Positions 34,955 to 46,692 of a stretch of 64,000 bases of DNA are shown here, piece after piece. Below the pieces are notes generated by a model. The model was not told where the DNA came from. It ran no database searches and saw nothing but the letters and a program-made list of their open reading frames with translations. The translations under genes were made by a program, and so were the position numbers. Within the stretch, counting starts at the first letter, position 1. Each line of letters begins with the position of its first letter. The DNA comes from Siphonodentalium dalli (taxonomy: Eukaryota > Mollusca > Scaphopoda > Gadilida > Siphonodentaliidae): the NCBI GenBank assembly GCA_032622095.1, contig CP136063.1, positions 7,541,814 to 7,605,813 on the forward strand. The letters are read 5' to 3'.

Positions 34955-35630
34955 GTACGAAATTTCGTCTCGATGTTTTTAAGATGCGCGTATGTTAACA
35001 TTAAATTTGTTATTATAAGTCTTCACACGACATGGATAATTTCATATATCAACTTAACAATCGTTCTTCACAGAAAATAGTTATAGTTATAATTATGTTT
35101 TTGTTTTTTTTTCCATAATTATGTTACATTGAACGATCGGCCCAACAGCGAAATAGCGCACGATGATAATATAGTATGTTTGCGCTCTTGCGTATATCGC
35201 GACGTTCCGTAAACTTTGAGGTTTTTTATAATAACTAACAGATTGTCATGATATTGAAGCATTTGGGGAATGATATAAACATGGCAGCTTATACCTACAC
35301 ATTCCAAATACAATTCGCTTAATTTTGGTGCGATTCATATTCTTGAATACACGAAAGTGGTGAATTAGCACGTTAACACATATTTGTGTGTATTTTACGA
35401 TTAGCCGACGAACGTGCTATAACTGTGTCGGCTCCACGTATTCAATACGTTGATATTGTAAACAAACTTTTATCAAGTGTCGTTTTGGTCCAACTATAAC
35501 TCCGAATAATAGCTAAGATGTATTTATATATAATTATCGAAAAAATTTGACCGATTATGGTGCATTTTAAGATAATCGAGCGGAGAAAATTTGGAAACTA
35601 TAAACGCGAATTCTGCCATCACATGTTTCT
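34955..35630. other. No feature seen
   Basis: AT-rich with a poly-T tract near 35098-35112; no ORF or repeat that I can support. Confidence 0.4.
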
Positions 35631-35634
35631 GTGT

Positions 35635-36800
35635 GATGTAGGCGAAGTAACTCTAAAATTTCGGCTAAGTATTTAACCCATCAATCCCCATTGCGGTGGC
35701 AATTGAAAGGTGAAGGAGTGGACGCACGGGCTCGCGAACTGTCCGATGACACTTCCCGTGGATTTCTACCCTTAGATAGGAAGTTTGGGCTCAATCGGTC
35801 GAACCGTTTTCGAGTCTATAAAGGATATACACAAGGAAGTCTCAAAATATAAATATAGACTAGCCGATGAGCCCGACGTTGTCCGGGCTATTCAAAAACC
35901 AAATTTCAAGTCGATAGCTCCACCCGTTTCCGAGATCTGGTCTGCGCATGCGCGAAGCTGGCGTCGCACGGGCTCGGCGACCCGATAAAATTCGTGTCCG
36001 GGGCAAGATACATTCACATAGCAAATTTCAAGTCGATAGCTCCACCCGTTTCCGAGATCTCGTCTGCGCATGCGCTGCACGGGCGTCGCACGGGCTCGCC
36101 AATACGAAAAGGGCGACCACCTGGTCAAACTACACACACGTACCAAGTTTCGTCCCGATCGGTCGAGAAAGATAATTGCATTTCGTCGCGCATCCGTATT
36201 TCGGACGCATGGGGTCAGTCGTTTAGCCACGTCCATTGCAATAAAGAGCGTTAATCCTTAACACCTCCGAATATGGTCAATATAAAGATCGTTGATGCCT
36301 TAACCCCCGAAGTGGCGTGTGCGGTGGTTTTGATGATTGGGAAGGGAGAAGAGGTAATCTGAGCTTCTCCAAAACGCAACCACTACGGTGTCCTTGGAAT
36401 TTTACACTTATATACGAAATTTGGTCTCGATCGGTCAACCCGTTTTCGATTCTATAAAGGACATACAGACAGACAGAGGTCTTCAAAATATATATGAGAT
36501 TATGCTAGTCCCCCTGCGGCTGAAAATTACAATGTATTTTACGTATGTCTGGACACAGACATAAGAATCACACTACACAAAAACAGGCTCGTGATGTAGG
36601 CGAAGTATCTCTAAAATGTCGGCAAGTATTTAACCCATCAATCCTCATTACGGTGGCAGTTGAAGGGTGAAGGAGTGGTCGCGAATGATGCGATGACACT
36701 TTCCGTGGCTGTTTACCCTTAAATAGGAAAATTGGGCTCAATCGGTCGAGCCGTTTTCGAGTCTATAAAGGATATATATATTCCGTATGTCTCAAAATTT
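35635..36800. repeat. Family D: two direct copies plus a GC-rich tandem duplication
   Basis: 35635-35830 and 36592-36775 share GATGTAGGCGAAGTA, TATTTAACCCATCAATCC, GGTGAAGGAGTGG, TGGGCTCAATCGGTCGA and TTTTCGAGTCTATAAAGGAT. Between them a GC-rich unit repeats at a 122-bp offset (AAATTTCAAGTCGATAGCTC at 35901 and 36023). It carries TCTGCGCATGCGC and GTCGCACGGGCTCG. A third CGGTCAACCCGTTTTCGA end with a CAGACAGACAGAG tail is near 36434-36480. Overlapping ORFs on both strands reflect GC content only. Confidence 0.65.
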
Positions 36801-37079
36801 ATAGTGGACTAGGAAGCTACATGTGACTTAAATTTAGACAATTTTCCTCATATCTAATTTATATCATGACAACTTCCAATTTTAAATGAATGTGACATAG
36901 GAACTATTTTTCTAACTACGATGTAGTTCTACTATGGGTATACACGTTTAACACGTGAAATTACGTTTGAACATTTACACCCACAGTAGAAAGTTAAACC
37001 CACACTAGGAAGCTGTATACCCACAGTAGGGTGTAAAGATGAAGTTTACAAAATGGGCGTTATACACACAATAGAACAC

Positions 37080-37420
37080 GCAAGTATGGCATAATACATA
37101 TTTAGAAATCCCATGATGGGTCACCAATGTTTTTAGTATTACCGGTACTGAACACATTGTATAGATTACAAAAAAATGTCTCACGAAGGGCATACGCCAC
37201 CTTAATTATCCTTATACATGTGAATTAATCAACACATACATGGATAGAAATCCCATGATGGGACACCAAATTGTATGTATCACTCTACTGGAATCACATC
37301 CAATGCATCATACCAGACTTTTGTTTGAACGCTGCTTTAATATAGAAAAAGATGTCATAAATGGCATGTGCCGCTTTAACCGTGAATGTACAAATGAATC
37401 AACATATATGATATGTTATT
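37080..37420. repeat. Diverged satellite relatives
   Basis: Two units carry AAATCCCATGATGGG(T/A)CACCAA (37108, 37248), CTCACGAAGGGCAT/CATAAATGGCAT and CCGCTTTAACCGTGAATG. The spacing is about 140 bp. Confidence 0.6.
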
Positions 37421-37429
37421 AATTGGTTG

Positions 37430-38940
37430 TTTCCATATTGGCCAAGTTATGAGGCCGAGGTATGTCGTATTGGCCTGAGTACTGTCAGTTTCCACTGGAG
37501 TGATATTGATGCGGATACGTGTAGTTCATCCACGTACATGCATATTTACTCCAGTGACTGTCCGTAATTCATCCGAAATCAATTGCAATCTATCTTCCGT
37601 CGACCCAATATTTTGCCGATGGAGCTAATTATTATGACGTCATTTACGTCACCTTGACTTATTGGCTGCGTTTTCTACTTATTGGCCGACTTTTTGTTAA
37701 TTATTGTCCGCGTTTTCTACTTATTGGCCGACTTTTTGTTACTTATGACGCGGGCAGCGTTCTACTTATTGCGGCCGATAACCTATAGCCATTTAATAAA
37801 CATGAGTACATACATGCAGGCCTATATGTACCTGTATACACCCTTGTATTTACTGGAATCATGATATCAGTAAGTATTATTATCTTTCCTCAATATTTGT
37901 CTATATACTATAGATGACCATAATTAAGGTATTTTGAGATGACAAAATGCCAAAGCAGAACATTTCTTACACCATGGAGTCCACCTAAAAAGCACTATAT
38001 GTACACAGGCATGTAAACATGCAAAACTTATGACTGGCTATGTCGGTATATCTAGCATTTATTAATAGTTACATTCACATAATGGTAGCCTACATATTGA
38101 CCATTGCATTTGTTCCTAATGGGCATGACAAAATCCGTGTACAATTTCTGAGAATGATCGTGTGTCTGTCTACTCAGTATTGCGTCAATGGGTTAATCGC
38201 CTGCAATGGAGGCATATTTTAGCTACCACGTGTTTGTGTAGAATCCATCCGTATAGCATTGAAGAACCAACACTGTCTTGAGCAACAATTGCTTCACATT
38301 TTCTCAATCCGAGTGAATGAATATAAACTCAGAACTCGTCGAACTGACCTTGACAATTTTATTATCATTGAAATATGTCATGTTGTGGTACAGTCAGGTC
38401 CGAAACATGAGCACAATTAAGTACACTCCATTAGTTAATTAATTAATGAATCTAGAATTCTTTTGAAAACAAATTACCCTTTGTCAAATATAATCAGAAG
38501 TCGTTGTACCATACATGTGCATACATTCATGTATGAATGTTCATGCTTTATTCATTATTCGTTCCTGTTTATGTATTTTCAATATATTGGCCTACACTTA
38601 TACATTTAGACATACATATATACCATGTATAGTATGGAGTTATCTCTTTATATCATGACGTAAGTCCTCGTTGCGGGTCAAGATAGCCTACACGTCATGT
38701 CACATAATATGCACTGTTTCATGAGAAAATAACAAGTGGAACTTAGAATTTTAATTGACCATTGATTGACTCGTATTCGAGAACTTACCTGAAACACCCA
38801 TCGAATACAACACGTCATTAAAATAATATGTATTTCATATTACGTTCAGCTGAAGTAACAATGCACGGACTATACACATTCATACTTGCATCTTTAATTA
38901 ATTCTGAAGTGGAGGGAATACATTTCATTCATTGTATTAT
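37430..38940. other. No gene; short tandem near 37655-37780
   Basis: TTTTCTACTTATTGGCCGAC and ACTTTTTGTTA alternate about three times at 37670-37780. The rest is AT-rich without supported features. ORFs here are at or below chance length. Confidence 0.4.
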
Positions 38941-40062
38941 ATATCATATACATGACTACACATACCATATATATCAGTGGGGTTCGGGGTTTTGCTGAAT
39001 ATAACTTTACATTGAAATGGAACAATTCTGCTATTAATACCTGCAATGAATGTGGATGCATTTCACCACCACATTATATAGATCAATCAAATACAAAACT
39101 TAAATTTTCATTATTCAGTCTCAGCTGTCGAAGCATCAACGCAAATTTCGATTAATTGTGTAATCTCCTGTGCGACTTAAAGTATAATTCATTCGACGTT
39201 ATTGCTTTAACTGAAACATTCAAAATACGACAAGCATCACAATTCAGATGCCGGGATATCATCATATGGAACTCAAGTGTAGAGCTGATGACGATGATGG
39301 TAATGGTGATGGGTGCCTTTACATAAAAGAATCCATTCACTATAAAAATCGACCCGACCTTAAATAAACCCCACTGTTTCATAACAACAGCGAACTGTGG
39401 TGTTTGCTAATTTGCATAAGTGTGTGTTTTTTTTAATTGCTATTAAAACACGCTATGTATAAATGGTGTTATCACAGACACAAATCCGTTATAAGGTGTA
39501 ATGTTCATATTGGACCTTTTTATATCAATAATAAAGACAATGGGACAAATAGATCAACCTTATTATGCAGTTGGTATGTGCTGCAGACAATTGCACATAC
39601 GATGTACATACATGTATGTTACGTTCTTTTCTTCAGTACAGTCCTCAGACTTCAGAGAATACCCGTATGTTGCGTAACGATCTGTGACATATGTCAATTA
39701 CATTTTGCTCTACTACAACGTGTTAGTTCCACATTTTAGCATTCTGGGAATTAACACATCTGTCGGCGTCTTCACGCTCATTTGAAACGAAACCGAACAT
39801 TTCGCTGCATGGCTACTCAACTTCGAAATTGCTTTACTCCTCTTTCCGTGAACCGATTTCAACTATGCAGCCAGCAAACTGACCGGAGAATAGCTGCGCA
39901 AACGACGGGTCTGTTAATTGATCCAGATTATGAATGTTTTATTTTCTAAATAGCGATGCTTCCAACATAAAATTAACTTTTCGAACTGGATTAAAGAATA
40001 TATGCGCGCATTCATGCCTGCTATTAAGGAGGTTCGTGTGTACTCCTTTGTCATATAACAAA

Positions 40063-40196
40063 ACAGTTATCACCCTTGTTTTCGTGAGACACGGGGATTT
40101 GTCGCCGCTCTCGACCTCGCGGCCCTCGGGTGACATTCCAGGTCTCGAGCGGGCGACAAATCCCCGTGTCTCACTCAATCGCGGGCGATAACTGTA
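40063..40196. repeat. GC-rich hairpin with perfect 23-bp stem
   Basis: GTGAGACACGGGGATTTGTC at 40084 (stem to 40106) is exactly inverted at 40152-40174. Outer ACAGTTATC/GATAACTGT pairs extend the palindrome. The loop includes CTCGCGGCCCTCGGGTG. It lies within the LINE relic. Confidence 0.85.
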
Positions 40197-40339
40197 TATT
40201 GTTAACCCTTTACCCAACAAAACGGCCCAAATAAAGCTTCAACAGCCTAAAATATCTTCGGTCTGTCTCAATAACACCATACAAATATGGAAATCATTGG
40301 AACCGGTTCATTGAACACATTGTGATGGTTACAGTTATG

Positions 40340-40388
40340 CCCTGTGTCAATGCATTCTCGCCTCGCATATATAAGAGAATGCATTGGC
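40340..40388. repeat. Family P palindrome, internally deleted copy
   Basis: TCAATGCATTCTC joins directly to GCCTCGCATATATAAGAGAA and TGCATTGG. Most of one stem side is lost. Confidence 0.7.
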
Positions 40389-40484
40389 CTTAAACAAAAT
40401 CTTTTTTTAACACTTTTAACCATTTTTTCTTATAATATTTTCTACATTCTTTGACAATTTGATAATTTTGAATATGTGTTAATA

Positions 40485-40549
40485 CAATGCATTCTCTTAT
40501 ATATGGGAGGCGACCTATGATCGACTCGCAAATATAAGAGAATGCATTG
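40485..40549. repeat. Family P palindrome, near-complete copy
   Basis: CAATGCATTCTCTTATATATG on the left and the complementary AATATAAGAGAATGCATTG on the right flank a loop with GCGACCTATGATCGAC. Only a few changes separate it from the 34367 copy. Confidence 0.8.
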
Positions 40550-40609
40550 GTACAGGGCCGTTCTGTTGAGTAAAGGGTTAACTCGTCTTTAGAGTATGGA
40601 ATTGTCCCT

Positions 40610-41180
40610 AACACAATGAACATTTCTAAAGTAGTCCCGATCCAAAAAAAATACCACCACTCATTAAATTTCCAACTACAGACCTATTAGCATTCTTCCT
40701 GCTATCTCTAAACTTCTAGACAAACTAGTGGATAAACGATTACTAGACTTCTTAAATGAACAAAACATTCTCTATAAACACCAATACGGCTTCCGTCCTC
40801 ATCGTTCAACTTTCTATCCTGTATTACATCTCCTCGGTCAAGTGGTCTCAAATAATGACAAAATAACAAGTGACTCCATTTTACCTCTATTTATTGACCT
40901 ATATAAATCATTTGACACGATGAATCACGATATTTTACTTCATAAACTAGATCACTATGGCATACTAGGCACCGCATAATCATGGTTTCAGACATCTGCA
41001 AACTAGGAGGCAATATATTGAACTCAATGGTACCAAGTCTATTTTAACGGAAGTGACGTGTGGAGTGCCACATGGATAAATTCTCTGACCGATAATTTTC
41101 TTAATTTACGTTAACGATATGTCAAATTCGACAACTATAGATACCTTATCATACGCAGACTCTCGTAACTGGTGTAAATA
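40610..41180 (+). pseudogene. Reverse transcriptase domain relic
   Basis: Readable blocks in order are SKVVPIQKK, a frameshift into RPISILPAISKLLDKLVD, NILYKHQYGFRPHRST, LPLFIDLYKSFDTMNHDILL, a stop near 40977, a broken VTCGVPHG-type region near 41050, and IYVNDMSNSTTIDTLSYAD near 41100-41160. The first catalytic Asp sits in FIDLYKSFD. The YADD box is damaged after YAD. The longest open piece is 40728-40979. Target-primed retrotransposition cannot be supported by this copy. Confidence 0.8.
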
Positions 41181-41869
41181 ATGGCATGCTTGTAGAAAGT
41201 TATGTGAATAATGAGTTTCGCAACATATATGCTTGGTGTGGTAGCAATAAGCTAGTGATCAATACTAAAAGAAGCAACTATATGCTAACATCCAGAGAAC
41301 AATTATGACAAATGGAACTTTATGAAGGTTTACTTACATAACACGGAACTAAACAAGATAGGAAATCTTGAGCACGAATCCTCCACACAATTCTTAGGAA
41401 TCCATATAGATGAAAACCTGACTTTCAAAAAACATGTGTCTTCTGTTTGTTCTAAAATGTTGAATGCCATATACCACATCAATCAATTTTAACACATCTT
41501 TCCTGGTAGCGCACTTAAAGCATATTATGCTCTAAAACAAAGCCATCTTGTCTTCGGTAAAACAAAATTACGAGTGTTATGTGATAAGAAATATATAAGC
41601 CACACAGAACCTCTTTAAAATATACTCAAAATCGATGATATTCTATGATATAGTCCAAGCTGCTGTGTTCATGCATGATTGGTGTTATATGCGCTTAATA
41701 AAATCATTAACCGACATGTTTACCAAACGCAAAACCGGACCAAACACCCGGCAAAAGCACCCACTAATTTTAAAAACACCAAGAACATCTTGGTCCCAAC
41801 AACTACCATTTCATTCTTACCAAACTACACCTAACCATCCAGTACTATATGGTGTACCAATATAGTAGA

Positions 41870-43640
41870 CATTTATTTCCAGAGATAAGGTTGAAAAGTG
41901 AGGCGAGTGCAAGAAGTTAACATCCTGGTAATATTGATGCATGAAGATACACAGAACATATTGACTTGGTATGCATATATGTATATATGTGGTATGACTA
42001 TTGTCAGGACGACTGTGGAATCAGATTTGAAGGGTTGTGTCAAACCAACTGGAGACAAGGATACAGTAATGCAGTGACATGGACTGATGGACATGTAGTG
42101 GTATACTGATATACGTAAATTCCAGCATACCAAGGTGATGATGTGAGATAACTTCGTTTCAACAGATGACAAATCTACACAACCCATTCCTATTTCCTAC
42201 ACCCAAAAGAAATCAGATAGGTGGATACCAAAGACGATTAACGTCAGAACGAAACACTCGAATGCTATTCGCACCTTTATGAAAATAGTCATGATGTCAA
42301 ACATCCTGGCCAAATTTCATTCAGATCCGATAACCCATGGCTGAGAAAACTGAGAACACACCAGAATGTTCAAGATCTGAATTGATTATTGCAACATTGA
42401 TCGATGTGTGTTGGTGGCAAATTGCATTGTATATATGCATAAGCGTATGCCTGTGGCCTTGTTAATACTGTAACACTAAGTTAATAGATTTGTATTCTTC
42501 TCAAACAAGATTCACTTATGCCTTATTTCGTGGGTTGGTTATGATTATCTACACCCCAGACACAAGGGTTAATCGAAATAATGGACCTTAGTTAGCTTTT
42601 ACAGATTAACCGATATAGGCAAATCGTTGCCTGACAATGTGACACATCTGACTAGGTCAACACAAATCACACCTAGCCCTCGGGGATGACAAGTCACAAT
42701 GGAGCACTGGCTGACGGACAATATGGCCTATCAGTTTATCAACATAAATATAGTAAAAACATATACTGGCTTACAACTTATCCGTCATATCATTTTCCAA
42801 CATAATGAAGGTGAAAGATAAATGTACTGATGTAAAAAGAAAGGGGATGATGTCTGCTAGGCATAATAAAGAAGATTCTCGGCTAAATATGATGATAGCC
42901 AAGGTACCAATGTCCCGCAGAAAAATTGCTCCTCGTTCTAATGACATGGAAGCTGGATCCTGGAGCGGCTTAGTGGAATTTTGAAAACAGTTTTAGAACG
43001 TACCCCACAAAAATAATTCTATTTAATGCCAAAAGCAGAATTTATACATTTTTGGAAATGGCTCCCAATAAGTTAAACAGATGCCAAAAATTTTGGATAA
43101 AATCATCATCAGTTTCAGATTGCTTACTATTTAGCATGTTGTTATACATCCGGGTATGCACAATTCACAACGCAACCAAACTACGGGCTCAACACTTCAC
43201 ATAGTCGTTCAGTTTGTACACATTAATATATAATGGAAACTCCCAACATCAAACGATTCAAATGATTCAAAAGTTAAGAGAGTTGGTGGTTGTGGAAAGA
43301 ACAGTATCTTACAGAAATTAACCATTATATTATTGACGCCGTGGAAGCAATCCGATTGATGTACTATACAGAGAAGTTTGTAGATTCCATCATGTTCTTG
43401 TCATTCATAAAATATCAACATGTTAATTTCAACGAAACTCGACGAACACTTACTGAGTTGTATCGTCCACAGGCAGTTTAAGGAATGATCCAGCCTGGTT
43501 GTTACTCGCAGATACTCTAACTCAGTGGTATATCAAGTTGTTACTCTCTAACCCAGTGACATAAACGAACAAACGTCTGACTAATGGAAACTATACATAC
43601 ATATATTCGAACTGTATCTCTTTTATTCAGATAACGCCCG
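41870..43640. other. No confident feature
   Basis: AT-rich. A 63-codon ORF at 43290-43481 (HYIIDAVEAIRLMYYTEKFV) lies upstream of the LTR-element remnant and could belong to it, but nothing in it is recognisable. I see no 5' LTR here. Confidence 0.35.
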
Positions 43641-43645
43641 TTCAG

Positions 43646-44880
43646 ATGAGATGTGCTGATTGTTCCATGATATTCAGAGACCGAAACGAACTGTGGGACC
43701 ATCAGAGAAAAGTCCAAAGATATCATCCATCATCCTCACAGAGGTACCATCCAATAACAGCACCAGTGCATGTATATCGACAGACAGCTACCGGTACTCA
43801 CAATCGCCATCATGCATCCCCCTCACAGGATCATATCAGAAAACGTAACCGGGATTATATATCATATTCCATGCAAAGGAATCAGCGCCAGGCAAGACAC
43901 CAACGGTATGAGTCGGAAAAGAAGGATCGGCATGGAAACGAGAATAAGAGTCATCACCATTCCACAACTGTCTAAAAAATTGGATCAGCATAAATCAACG
44001 AAATCCCACCCAAAAACAGCTGCACTCAGCCATGAATCACGAACAGTCCCGGTATCAAGTCAAGAGTCAATTGCAACTACTAGTACATCACAGAGTTTCA
44101 AAATACCGGTGGTACCAAGCAAACAAACTGAACCTGAACCAATTATTAACCATGGGTTGGATTTGAGCAGGCATGTGTGCGAGTGGGAAGAAATCGCCCC
44201 AATCCAAGTGTTCCCATCATATTTGGACTGTTATAGCGTCCCGTCATTCCCATGGACAGATGATCAAGTACGACAGAGGCAACTCTCTCCGGCCGAAGGA
44301 CTAAAAACACCAACAATACCAGAAATAATAAAGTAACTTAAAGCCATCACCGAATCACCAGATAAATCGGACCTTCCAGCAGTATCAGAAAGCCAACCAC
44401 GAAAATCAAGAATACACCCCCATAGATTTAAAGGCATATGCATCGGAACCTGTTTCAGAAGAGTTAATGAAACCTCCTCCATTCAATACTTTAAATGATT
44501 TAGCAGCAGACCCAATATTCTTTTTCATAGGGGCTCCATCAGAGTATATACAGGGACACCGGGCACAAATTATCAGAGCAGCAAACACATCCGCGAAACA
44601 TCACCTCGACACTTACAAGAAACGATACACCCCTACGGATACCTGTGTATAAAGAAGACAGAGACAGCACGCACAGCAGATGGCACAACATACACTTTAA
44701 CTGAGACATGGACACGCCACACGGAAGCCACCACAACAACGGACAGCGGCACACAGACAGAAGAAACACAGACCGCAGTTACACATACAGAAGACACACC
44801 ACAGCCGACACACGTAACAAGGAAGACTACATATACAAAAGAAGAACTATTAGATATCACCATACAGGAAGAAGAATGAA
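43646..44880 (+). pseudogene. 3' ORF remnant of an LTR retroelement, C2H2-like start
   Basis: The open sequence begins MRCADCSMIFRDRNELWDHQ, a C-x2-C-x12-H pattern like half of a C2H2 zinc finger (the next His is seven residues on, wider than usual). An Arg/His/Gln-rich tail follows. It then jumps frames near 43975 (to PVVPSKQTEPEPIINHG, PSYLDCYSVPSFPWTDDQ), near 44340-44400 (to PFNTLNDLAADPIFFFIG) and near 44640 (to a Thr/Glu-rich end, TYTKEELLDITIQEEE, stop near 44877). It sits just upstream of a polypurine tract and LTR, so it is probably the last ORF of that element. At least three frameshifts break it. No protease, RT or integrase is visible. Confidence 0.4.
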
Positions 44881-44983
44881 GACCTCCAAATATAAATTTC
44901 ACTCTTAACGCTCTTTATATTTTCCAATTGTTTCGCAATCGCTAATTTTCAATTCTTAACTGTGTACGCCACCCTTTTTTCGC

Positions 44984-44994
44984 AAGGGGGGTAA
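44984..44994 (+). promoter_or_regulatory. Polypurine tract
   Basis: AAGGGGGGTAA directly precedes the TGTAGC start of the LTR, the expected plus-strand priming position for an LTR retroelement. Confidence 0.6.
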
Positions 44995-45398
44995 TGTAGC
45001 GATTGCCGGTCATCGTTATTTCCAATTTTCGTTGTACTAAATATTTCTATCATAACTGTCCGTAATTCATCTCAAAGTCATTATTTTTCAGTTACTCATA
45101 AATACCTAATTATAAGGCGTAATTCCTATACGTAATATACCAGTTATCACTTCGTATTATTTCGCGTTTTATATTATTATGCAACTTCATTCACAGCACA
45201 TTGTTTGTAAACAAATCATTGTGTACCGCGGGAAATCCCACGTGCACGTGCGGGTTACCATTGGTGCAGTGGCCCTAACGATTGGTGGCGCCACCACCCC
45301 GGCTGTAAATACGAGCCAACCGCTGACAACGTGGTGTGGCATTGTTTAGGTCACATTGTGATAAAAGTTATTTACTGTTTGCTGACTTCCCGGCTACA
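44995..45398 (+). mobile_element. Putative 3' LTR, 404 bp
   Basis: It begins TGTAGCGATTGCCGG and ends CCCGGCTACA, so its ends are TGTAGC/GCTACA, a short inverted repeat of the TG...CA type. A possible promoter region (GGCTGTAAATACGAGCC) lies at 45299-45316. It follows a polypurine tract. I see no second copy in the window. The element is either truncated at its 5' side or its 5' LTR is too decayed to recognise. Confidence 0.5.
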
Positions 45399-45769
45399 GT
45401 CATTCATCCTCGGCTATGATATTTACTGTGACCCTGCTATGATACGACACCCGGCACCTGCCAAATTCCGCCACATGCATACAATATTTTCGAATGCTTC
45501 ACCTCACCCAGAAATAGCCGCTTCTGATTGGTCGAGATATATGCGCTCATCTGGTATAGAAAATCATACTTTATGTAATGATTATTCAGGTTTTCAGCAA
45601 CATGCTAAATGGAATGGTTAAAATGATACATCACGAAAAATATATATTGTGAGGTCCCGACTCAAATTTGTTATGTTTAGTCACTGGTGCCAGTGTATAG
45701 ATTGTCTAGAATTCGAACGCACACGTGTTATGAAGCTATTGAAATGTACATAAAATCCACATATATACA

Positions 45770-45773
<4 letters not shown>

Positions 45774-45810
<37 letters not shown>

Positions 45811-45816
45811 GAATAT

Positions 45817-45863
<47 letters not shown>

Positions 45864-45868
45864 ATATT
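45774..45868. repeat. Interrupted (TA)n microsatellite
   Basis: Almost pure TA with short interruptions (AATATATAGAATATA and TTTATATA). The 89-codon Tyr/Ile ORF across it is an artefact. Confidence 0.97.
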
Positions 45869-46210
45869 TTTTATAGCAGAATGTACGCCAAAATCAACCA
45901 GCCTAAATATAGATATAACCTATGGTGTTTTGAGTGCATTCATGTGTGACTATTAGCGGAAATATCAAAATTGAAAATCGATATTTCCACTGCTAGTCAC
46001 TCCTGAAGTAATTATGGTATTCACTCAAAAACCTTAGGTATCCTCTATCTATTTTCGATCTCAAAAAAACATATTTCTGCATAAATATTGATGGAATATC
46101 AAACTACCAGGACAATTTCATTATTATTGTTGTCTCAAATTTATAAATAATTTGTAACGCAATGTTGGTACTCGGGGGAGGGGGGGGCAGAAATGTTCAC
46201 CAATTTAATA

Positions 46211-46440
46211 CTGGGTTTGAATAGTTCACAAGATGGGCAACGTCAGGTACTAGTAACCCGGCTATTGATGACTATATACCGTACGATTATCTCAACCCCG
46301 GTTCTAACATCGTATTTTAATGTGATGATACAGACATCGAGTAGTGTAGAACAGGTAGAACGTACCATCATATAGTTATTGTAATATTGAACTTGATGAT
46401 CACATAATAATGTGGTTGCTCCATTACGTGTTACGTAAGA
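46211..46440. repeat. Right-arm copy of the 13868-14397 foldback
   Basis: GGTTTGAATAGTTCACAAGA, GGGCAACGTCAGGTACTA and GACTATATACCGTACGATTA match the right arm at 14226-14330. It continues through a diverged end to GTGGTTGCTCCATTACGTG, which resembles the inverse of 13798-13822. Confidence 0.65.
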
Positions 46441-46554
46441 TCATATTACCTGATTATATATAAGGCATATAATGTCCACTACAAGTGGTGCCACGTCAAG
46501 ATTTAGTCAGAAAGGGAATCTCAACACAAGTCGGGACAAGATACGAACACACTC

Positions 46555-46692
46555 GTAGTAGTAGTAGTAGTAGTAGTAGTATTTATTTGTACAATAGATA
46601 TTTGTAACAATACAATATACAAAAGTGAACATAGGTATATTTTACAGGAGCGGCATGGCCAAAATGGGCCGTCTTCCTGCCGCCCTATATAT
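46555..46692 (-). mobile_element. LINE-type 3' tail with (TAC)n end
   Basis: Read on the minus strand, GGCGGCAGGAAGACGGCCCA leads to GTTACAAATATCTATTGTAC, an AATAAAT signal and a run of eight or more TAC units. A 3' end with a trinucleotide tail is typical of CR1/RTE-like retrotransposons that are 5'-truncated. No coding part is present. Confidence 0.5.

Larger units (their letters stand above)
38950..41870 (+). mobile_element. Decayed CR1/L2-type non-LTR retrotransposon with nested inserts
   Basis: An endonuclease-domain start is readable at about 39050-39230 (FSLFSLSCRSINANFD, a stop, then LCNLLCDLKYNSFDVIALTE). The reverse transcriptase is readable at about 40610-41180, with later C-terminal fragments (EHESSTQFLGIHIDENLTFK near 41370; SIYDLHK-like sequence then MRLIKSLTDMF near 41690). 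Several frameshifts and stops make it inactive. Between the domains, 39400-40560 holds unrelated DNA, including three hairpins, and sequence expected in between is missing. Family assignment rests on motif spacing only. Confidence 0.75.

Noticed and set aside
35785-36261. Overlapping ORFs on both strands
   Set aside because: Stop codons are rare here because the tandem duplication is GC-rich. Both strands are equally open and no motif is readable.
45687-45956. 89-codon Tyr/Ile ORF
   Set aside because: It is a (TA)n microsatellite read as protein.
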